Assembly (NCBI GenBank): GCA_030147745.1
Contig: JASBUS010000030.1
Span: 1 to 40,414 of the forward strand
Reading direction: 5' to 3'
DNA length: 40,414 nt
DNA from: Alphaproteobacteria bacterium
GTDB lineage: Bacteria; Pseudomonadota; Alphaproteobacteria; Micavibrionales; Micavibrionaceae
Shown: one piece after another, positions 34,740-40,414 of the stretch
Numbering within the stretch: position 1 is the stretch's first letter
Layout of the letters: each line of letters starts with the position of its first letter
Position numbers and translations under genes: made by a program
Notes under the pieces: generated by a model
Databases searched by the model: none
Seen by the model: the letters and a program-made list of their open reading frames with translations, nothing else
Told to the model about the DNA's origin: nothing

Positions 34740-37700
34740 CAATAACCTAGCGCTACGCGCGGCACAAAGTAACGATCCGAATATTCCGCAGAAAATGGCA
34801 TCCGACCCCGAAGCATCCGTTTGGGTGAACGCATCAGCGGGCACAGGTAAAACCAAAGTTTTGACCGACCGCGTGTTGCGTCTGCTTCTGCCTGATGCGG
34901 ATGGGCAGCGCCGCGCCAGTTTGCCAACGCGCATTTTATGTATCACCTTCACCAAAGCCGCGGCGAGCGAGATGGCAAGCCGTATTAATAAAATCCTCGC
35001 GACATGGGCAGTGATGGATGATAGCGTCCTATTCACAGACCTTGAAAAACTTTTGGGACATGCGCCATCCGCGCAGCAAATTAAAACCGCGCGCCGTTTA
35101 TTTTCGGATGTAATTGATGCGCCGGGCGGTTTAAAAATCATGACCATTCACGCCTTTTGTCAGTCAGTGCTTGGCCGTTTCCCTTTAGAAGCCAATATCC
35201 CACCGAATTTCAGCGTGATTGATGAAGAAGAAGCCAAGAAATTGGTTAATATGGCGCGCCGAAAAATCCTTTCCCCTGCGGCCTTAAATAACAGCGCGGA
35301 AATGACGCAGCTGATGGATAATTTGGCTGCGGAGAAAAATGAAGGGCAGGTCAATGAAGTCTTGATGTCCGTCCTATCTGAGCGTTTACAGCTGCGCCGC
35401 GCATTGCAAGATGTAACCAGCCGCGCCGATCTTTATGCGCAAATATGCGCGAGCTTTGATTGCCCGCTTGAACTGGATATGGCGCAGCACTGCCCGCTTG
35501 ATGATGCGCGACTTTGGGCGCTTGCCAAATTGCTGCAGACGGAAGGTAAGTCTAAGGAGCAAGGCTATGGCGCAATCATCCAAAACTGGCTTGAATTACC
35601 CCCTGCGCAGCGCCTTGAAAATTATGGCATATTTTTACGCGCCTTTGTCACAGCGGATGGCAATCCATATAAAGGGATACCGACCAAAGAACTTGCCAAA
35701 AACCATCCGCATTTAGAAAATGAAATGGCGGAGCTGCGTGATATTGCACTTGGCTTTGGTGAAAAAATTAAGGCGCAGCGCTGCGCGGCGCTGACGGCTG
35801 ATTTGTTATATCTTGGGCATTTTGTTTTGGATGAATATAAACGCGCCAAAGAATTACAAGGCGTGCTTGATTATGAAGATTTGATTTTCAAGACCCACGA
35901 CTTGCTGCGTCAGCCAGAAACCGCCCGCTGGGTTTTATTTAAACTAGATGGCGGTTTAGACCATTTGCTGATTGACGAAGCGCAAGACACTAACCCTGAA
36001 CAATGGGAAATTATCGATTCCCTTGCCGCCGAATTTTTCAGCGGGCAATCGGCGCGCGATGAAATTAACCGCACCATCTTTACCGTTGGTGATGAAAAAC
36101 AGTCCATCTATTCTTTCCAGCGGGCAGATCCAAAAGCCTATCAAAAAATGCGCCATCACTTCCGCGGTCAAATTGAACAGGCCGAAAAGAAATGGGCGGA
36201 TATTGCGATGGTGACATCCTTCCGCTCAACGCGCACCGTTTTGCAATTAGTGGACGAATGTTTTGCGCCAGATGAACATCGTCAAACCCTTGGCCCATCC
36301 TATGACCGTGATGCCCTTCAGCATTTTAGCCACCGCGCTTTAGCGGGCGGACGCGCCGAATTATGGCCGCTCATTGAGGCCGACACGACGCGCAGCAAAA
36401 TTGATGCATGGCAGTTGCCGTTAGAAATTAAACACACGCAAAACCCGCAAACCGACCTTGCCGAACAAATCGCGCAGGAGATTAAAAACTGGCTGCGTAC
36501 GGGGCGTATCCTCCCGTCTAAAAACCGTCCTGTGCATGCGGGGGATATTTTGATTTTGGTGCGCAACCGCACGCAAATTGTCGGGGCATTGATGCGGGCG
36601 CTTCGTAAATATAATATCCCTGTCGCGGGTGTTGACCGTTTGGCGCTGCGTGAACAGATTGCGATTATGGATTTGATCGCCCTCGCCCAGATTAGTATTT
36701 TGCAGGAAGATGATTTAAGCCTAGCGAGCCTTTTGAAATCTCCTTTCATTGGCTTAAGTGAAGAACAGTTATTTGAACTCGCCCATAATCGTGGTGGACA
36801 ATCGCTATGGCAGCGCCTCAAAAATAACGAAACCTATAGCGGGGCAACACGTTGGATTAAGCGCCTTGCCCGCATCGCGCGTAAAGAGCGTCCTTATGAG
36901 TTTTTCTCAGTCGCATTGAATACGCCATGCCCTGCGGGTCAAACAGGCCTCTCGGCGCTTACAGCGCGCCTTGGACGAGATATTGACGAGCCGTTAAGTG
37001 AGTTTTTGAACTTAAGCATTCATTACGAACAAGATAACCTGCCGAGCGTGCAAGGTTTCCTCAACTGGTTTGAAAATCGTGACACGACGATTAAACGTCA
37101 AATGGAAGAAGCCGGCCGTGAAGTCCGCATCATGACGGTGCATAGCTCGAAAGGGCTACAGGCACCAATTGTCTTTATGCCTGATACCCTTTACCGCAAT
37201 GGCGGCGGGCCGCGCGAGGATAACAACCTGCTTTGGCCGAACCGTACAGGTTATGATTACCCGCTTTACGCGCCGCGCAAAGATGACCGCAGCGCCGCCT
37301 TTAACAGCGCCAAAGACGATATCGATGCCAAAGAGCGCGCCGAATATAACCGCCTACTTTATGTGGCCTTAACCCGCGCCGAAGACGAAATTTATATTTG
37401 CGGCGCAGGCAACGCGCCGAAAAACCATCGCGATAGTTGGTATCATGTTGTTGAAGATGCCTTCCAGCGCATTGACCATCACGAAGACGATACAGGCCGC
37501 CTGATCATTCAGCACGCGCAAGAAGAAACTGTTGCCGCGAAGACCATCACGCCGCAGAACGAAATTGCCCCCCAAGATGCGCCGCCAAGCTGGATGTTTG
37601 CACCGCCACCTGAAGAGGCCTTGCCGCCGCGCCCGCTTGCGCCATCTCGCCCATCTGAAGATGAACCAGCATATCATTCACCGCTTGATGCCGATAACAG

Positions 37701-38172
37701 CTATCGTTTCCTACGCGGCAATGTCACACATAAATTGCTTGAATTATTGCCGAGCTTAAAAGCCGAAGCCCGCTTAGATGCCGCGCGCCTATTTGTGGGA
37801 GATGCCGCCCATGGTTTAAGTGAAAAAATTCAGGACAGCATCATTCATGAAACGATGAATGTTTTGAACCACCCTGAATTTGCACCCGTCTTTGGCGCAG
37901 GGTCGATGTCTGAAGTGCCCTTAACAGGCCTAATTAACAACCAAGTGATTAGCGCGCAAATTGACCGTATGCTGATTACGGATGATGAAGTCTTTATCGT
38001 CGATTTCAAAACCAACCGCCCATCCCCAAGCGCGGAAGAAGACGTCCCTGCAATTTATAAAAAACAGCTGAAAAGCTACGCCGATATCATGCGTCATATC
38101 CATCCAGATAAAACCATTCGCACAGCGCTGCTTTGGACAGACCGCGCCGCGTTAATGGAAATCACGGTTTAA
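34726..38172 (+). CDS. addA: AddA helicase-nuclease subunit
   Basis: UvrD-like 3'-5' helicase with a C-terminal nuclease, partner of AddB. 1,148 aa. Walker A ASAGTGKT at 36-43, Walker B with LLIDEAQDTNPEQW, motif III VGDEKQSIYSFQRADP, motif V TVHSSKGLQAPIVF and motif VI LYVALTRAEDEIYI. The terminal nuclease has GNVTHKLLE and VFIVDFKTNRPSPS with the catalytic D and K. It starts inside addB (14-base overlap); ATG 34729 fits the AAAGGGG site slightly better. The stop shares a TTAA palindrome with the rapZ stop, and there is no terminator. Confidence 0.95.
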   Translation: MMVSNNNLALRAAQSNDPNIPQKMASDPEASVWVNASAGTGKTKVLTDRVLRLLLPDADGQRRASLPTRILCITFTKAAASEMASRINKILATWAVMDDSVLFTDLEKLLGHAPSAQQIKTARRLFSDVIDAPGGLKIMTIHAFCQSVLGRFPLEANIPPNFSVIDEEEAKKLVNMARRKILSPAALNNSAEMTQLMDNLAAEKNEGQVNEVLMSVLSERLQLRRALQDVTSRADLYAQICASFDCPLELDMAQHCPLDDARLWALAKLLQTEGKSKEQGYGAIIQNWLELPPAQRLENYGIFLRAFVTADGNPYKGIPTKELAKNHPHLENEMAELRDIALGFGEKIKAQRCAALTADLLYLGHFVLDEYKRAKELQGVLDYEDLIFKTHDLLRQPETARWVLFKLDGGLDHLLIDEAQDTNPEQWEIIDSLAAEFFSGQSARDEINRTIFTVGDEKQSIYSFQRADPKAYQKMRHHFRGQIEQAEKKWADIAMVTSFRSTRTVLQLVDECFAPDEHRQTLGPSYDRDALQHFSHRALAGGRAELWPLIEADTTRSKIDAWQLPLEIKHTQNPQTDLAEQIAQEIKNWLRTGRILPSKNRPVHAGDILILVRNRTQIVGALMRALRKYNIPVAGVDRLALREQIAIMDLIALAQISILQEDDLSLASLLKSPFIGLSEEQLFELAHNRGGQSLWQRLKNNETYSGATRWIKRLARIARKERPYEFFSVALNTPCPAGQTGLSALTARLGRDIDEPLSEFLNLSIHYEQDNLPSVQGFLNWFENRDTTIKRQMEEAGREVRIMTVHSSKGLQAPIVFMPDTLYRNGGGPREDNNLLWPNRTGYDYPLYAPRKDDRSAAFNSAKDDIDAKERAEYNRLLYVALTRAEDEIYICGAGNAPKNHRDSWYHVVEDAFQRIDHHEDDTGRLIIQHAQEETVAAKTITPQNEIAPQDAPPSWMFAPPPEEALPPRPLAPSRPSEDEPAYHSPLDADNSYRFLRGNVTHKLLELLPSLKAEARLDAARLFVGDAAHGLSEKIQDSIIHETMNVLNHPEFAPVFGAGSMSEVPLTGLINNQVISAQIDRMLITDDEVFIVDFKTNRPSPSAEEDVPAIYKKQLKSYADIMRHIHPDKTIRTALLWTDRAALMEITV

Positions 38173-39038
38173 ACTTCTGGCATGTCACGATGCTGAATTT
38201 GGACAGCTAACCCTTTGGCGCGTAATGCATCGCCAAGGCGCTCTGTACAGAAGACGGAGCGATGTTTACCGCCCATACAGCCAAAACCAATGGTCAGGTA
38301 ACTTTTACCTTCTTTTTGATAACGCGGGACGAGCAAATCCATCATATTGGTGACATTCTGCCAAAAGGCGGCGAAGTCTTCGTCACTTTCAATATATTGC
38401 CCGACCTTAGCATATTGCCCCGTCAGTGGACGCAAAGCTTCATCCCAATGCGGATTTTTAAGGAAGCGCACATCAAAGACCATATCCACATCACGCGGCA
38501 GGCCTTTTTTGAAACCAAATGATTTTACGGTGACCAGCATATTATTGACACGGTCATCCGCAAATTTATGCTGCAAATCATCGCGCAGGTCATGGACGGA
38601 GAAATCCGATGTATCAATCACATAATCCGCCGCACCCAAGAGCGGCGCCATGATTTCCATTTCATGACGAATGCCGTCTTGCACGCTGCGATCCTGCGCC
38701 ATAGGGTGACGGCGGCGCGTTTCAGAAAAGCGTTTTTGTAACACGGCTTCATCCGCCTGCATAAAGACAAGCCGCGCGGCAATGCCGTTATCCGCTTGAT
38801 CAATTTGGCGAAGGGCGTTTAACAAATCATCCGCTGAGAAATAGCGCGTACGCGTATCAATGCCAATCGCCATTTTGCGCGCATCGCTTTCCATGGCGAG
38901 CAAGCCATCCACCAATTGGATCGGGATATTATCAAAGACTTCATAGCCCATATCCTCAAGCACCTTAAGCGCCGAAGATCGCCCCGCCCCTGAATAGCCC
39001 GTCACAAAAAAAATTGTTGTATCCTGTGGCTTTGTCAT
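38169..39038 (-). CDS. rapZ: RNase adapter RapZ (P-loop protein)
   Basis: A nucleotide-binding regulatory protein of 289 aa. In E. coli it guides RNase E to a small RNA that controls amino-sugar synthesis; in alphaproteobacteria it sits by the PTS-Ntr genes. The P-loop is GYSGAGRSS with Arg instead of Lys, as I recall for alphaproteobacterial members. The RapZ C-terminal domain keeps FGFKKGLPRDVDMVFDVRFL, IGFGCMGGKHRSV and HRD at the end. AAGGGG precedes ATG 39038 by 8 bases; the gap to the kinase stop is 3 bases, so the two are translated together. In this gene order hprK usually lies between them, and it is absent. Confidence 0.93.
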   Translation of the reverse strand: MTKPQDTTIFFVTGYSGAGRSSALKVLEDMGYEVFDNIPIQLVDGLLAMESDARKMAIGIDTRTRYFSADDLLNALRQIDQADNGIAARLVFMQADEAVLQKRFSETRRRHPMAQDRSVQDGIRHEMEIMAPLLGAADYVIDTSDFSVHDLRDDLQHKFADDRVNNMLVTVKSFGFKKGLPRDVDMVFDVRFLKNPHWDEALRPLTGQYAKVGQYIESDEDFAAFWQNVTNMMDLLVPRYQKEGKSYLTIGFGCMGGKHRSVFCTERLGDALRAKGLAVQIQHRDMPEV

Positions 39039-39041
39039 GGC

Positions 39042-40414
39042 TTACGCCCCTTCATAAATAGGCAAAACAATAGAGAAGACCGCGCCGCCCGCTGGATGGT
39101 TTTCCGCCTTAATACGGCCACCATGGGTTTCAACAATCTGTAAGCATATCGACAGCCCTAAGCCTGAATGCATACCAAAGCCACCTTGTTCACGGCGCTC
39201 TGTATAAAAACGTTCAAAAATACGCTCTAGATTTTCAGCCTGTATGCCGGGGCCATGGTCGCGGATTTTAATCTCAACGCATTTCGGGTCATCCCAAAGA
39301 TTTACGCTAATCTCAATCGCTTTTTCAGGCGGCGAGAAAGATAAAGCGTTACTCAAGATATTTTCAAAAACCTGCATGATGCGCCCCTTGCTCATGCGCA
39401 CTAATACAGGGGCATTACCCGCACGATTAGCAAACATGATCGGCGATAATTTTTTATCGCCCTGACGTTCAATTAATTGTTCCATATAAAGGATGGTGTC
39501 ATTAATCACGTCATAAATATTGACGGGCTCAAGACGTTCACGCGCAAGTTCACGGTCAAGGCGCGTGGCCTTAGAAATATCCGTGATCAATCGATCCATC
39601 CGCGACAGGTCATGCAGCATAATTTCGACCAGCTTCTCTTGTTTCTTCTTGTCTTTGACCTTTTCAAGGGTTTCGACCGCACTACGGAGCGACGTCAATG
39701 GGTTCTTCAATTCATGCGCCACGTCAGCAGCGAAAGAGTCGATCGTATCAATACGCTCAATCAATTCCGCTGTCATCGCACGGAGCGTTTCAGACAGGAT
39801 GCTAATTTCATCATTACGGTCAGAAAAATCAGGAATATCTTGATATTTACCGCTGCCCTGACGAATGGCCTCAGCCGCGATCGCAAGGCGACGCAAAGGA
39901 TGTCCAATAAACGCCGCGAGGAAAAGCGATAATAGCGCAATAAAGATCAACGACACCAAGACCGTGTTAAACATATTGGCGCGCAATTTCATCAGCATAC
40001 TTTCAATGCCGATTTTGTTGTAGATCAGCACCATATGGCCTGCAAAGCTTTGGTCTTCCAAGAAAAGCGGACGATACATAATAACGCGCATGACTTTATC
40101 TTTACCGCGAAACACCCGAATATCGGGCATACGTATCGCGGTTGGTAGCGCGAATGGGATATCCGCGATATTTTTGATGTCGACGGGTATATCTTTAAAT
40201 TCAATTTCGCGGGTACGATCAAAAAAGAAGTTAATCAGGCGTACATAGCCTGGAATATCCTTAATCTGACGGCCATTCACACCATTATGCTTACCGACAA
40301 AAGTGCTCTGCCCCTCTGCATCAAAAATAAACATATCAGCGCCTGTCGAAGCCACGCTTTGCTTAAGGAATTCATCAAGCTGTTCTGGCGCTTCGGCATT
40401 ATAAAATGCGTTAT
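39042..40414 (-). CDS. chvG: ChvG-like sensor histidine kinase, N-terminus cut by window
   Basis: Membrane sensor kinase resembling ChvG/ExoS, which with ChvI responds to acid and envelope stress. The frame is open to the window edge, giving 456 visible residues. The visible N-terminal part is periplasmic sensor (no signal start in view). A transmembrane helix (TVLVSLIFIALLSLFLAAFI) leads to HAMP, the H-box HELKNPLTSLRSAVE, N-box NILSNALSFSP, G1 DHGPGI and HSGLGLSI. The H, N and G boxes are intact. The GTG near 40355 is internal. The chvG name rests on sequence style and the rapZ neighbour; another kinase of this class is possible. Confidence 0.85.
   Translation of the reverse strand, partial: NAFYNAEAPEQLDEFLKQSVASTGADMFIFDAEGQSTFVGKHNGVNGRQIKDIPGYVRLINFFFDRTREIEFKDIPVDIKNIADIPFALPTAIRMPDIRVFRGKDKVMRVIMYRPLFLEDQSFAGHMVLIYNKIGIESMLMKLRANMFNTVLVSLIFIALLSLFLAAFIGHPLRRLAIAAEAIRQGSGKYQDIPDFSDRNDEISILSETLRAMTAELIERIDTIDSFAADVAHELKNPLTSLRSAVETLEKVKDKKKQEKLVEIMLHDLSRMDRLITDISKATRLDRELARERLEPVNIYDVINDTILYMEQLIERQGDKKLSPIMFANRAGNAPVLVRMSKGRIMQVFENILSNALSFSPPEKAIEISVNLWDDPKCVEIKIRDHGPGIQAENLERIFERFYTERREQGGFGMHSGLGLSICLQIVETHGGRIKAENHPAGGAVFSIVLPIYEGA

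Overview
The window looks like an ordinary chromosomal segment of an alphaproteobacterium of moderate to low GC. Several gene sets point that way: a very large (1,609 aa) NAD-type glutamate dehydrogenase, a tsaE / murU-like / addB / addA run, a ChvG-like sensor kinase followed by rapZ, and a double cold-shock-domain protein. I cannot fix the order. An early-branching, Micavibrio- or Rhodospirillales-like lineage is a guess. There is no rRNA, CRISPR array, insertion sequence or prophage. Two tRNA genes (Gly-TCC, Ala-GGC) lie on the minus strand.

Layout. 1-1,158: the end of rplK, then rplA and a terminator, which separates rplKA from whatever holds rplJL-rpoBC. 1,183-4,311: a signal-peptide protein with an outer-membrane-barrel look and two unrecognised membrane proteins. 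4,308-8,110 (minus): a membrane GGDEF-EAL protein, a dihydroorotase with a changed metal-site residue, and tRNA-Gly. 8,202-13,662: three tandem genes for very large prepilin-like proteins, behind a TATAAT box and a 17-bp perfect palindrome. 13,680-17,000: a methyltransferase, NhaA, tRNA-Ala and a Bax-inhibitor-1 family protein. 17,152-22,030: the large glutamate dehydrogenase. 22,048-24,129 (minus): a 96-aa protein behind an unusual hairpin, and a long-chain acyl-CoA ligase. 24,482-27,672: the double cold-shock protein, aat (probably leaderless) and recQ. 27,677-30,465 (minus): a putative HExxH metalloprotease, a sugar-phosphate transferase and a ferredoxin-NADP reductase. 30,520-38,172: tsaE, the MurU-like nucleotidyltransferase, addB and addA, tightly packed with overlaps. 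38,169-40,414 (minus): rapZ and a ChvG-like kinase cut by the window edge.

The least explained system is the three-gene pilin-like cassette. Each protein has a prepilin N-terminus joined to a large ectodomain with GspG-like signatures. The third adds about 500 residues with repeated Cys-x-Cys modules. No assembly ATPase, platform protein or prepilin peptidase is in the window, so these would be tip or minor pilins, or pseudopilins, served by machinery elsewhere. A second point of interest is the 96-aa gene at 22,048-22,338. The terminator of the upstream gene, a candidate promoter and its own ribosome-binding site overlap there within about 60 bases. Two conserved alphaproteobacterial gene orders also lack one expected member each: no amgK between tsaE and murU, and no hprK between chvG and rapZ.
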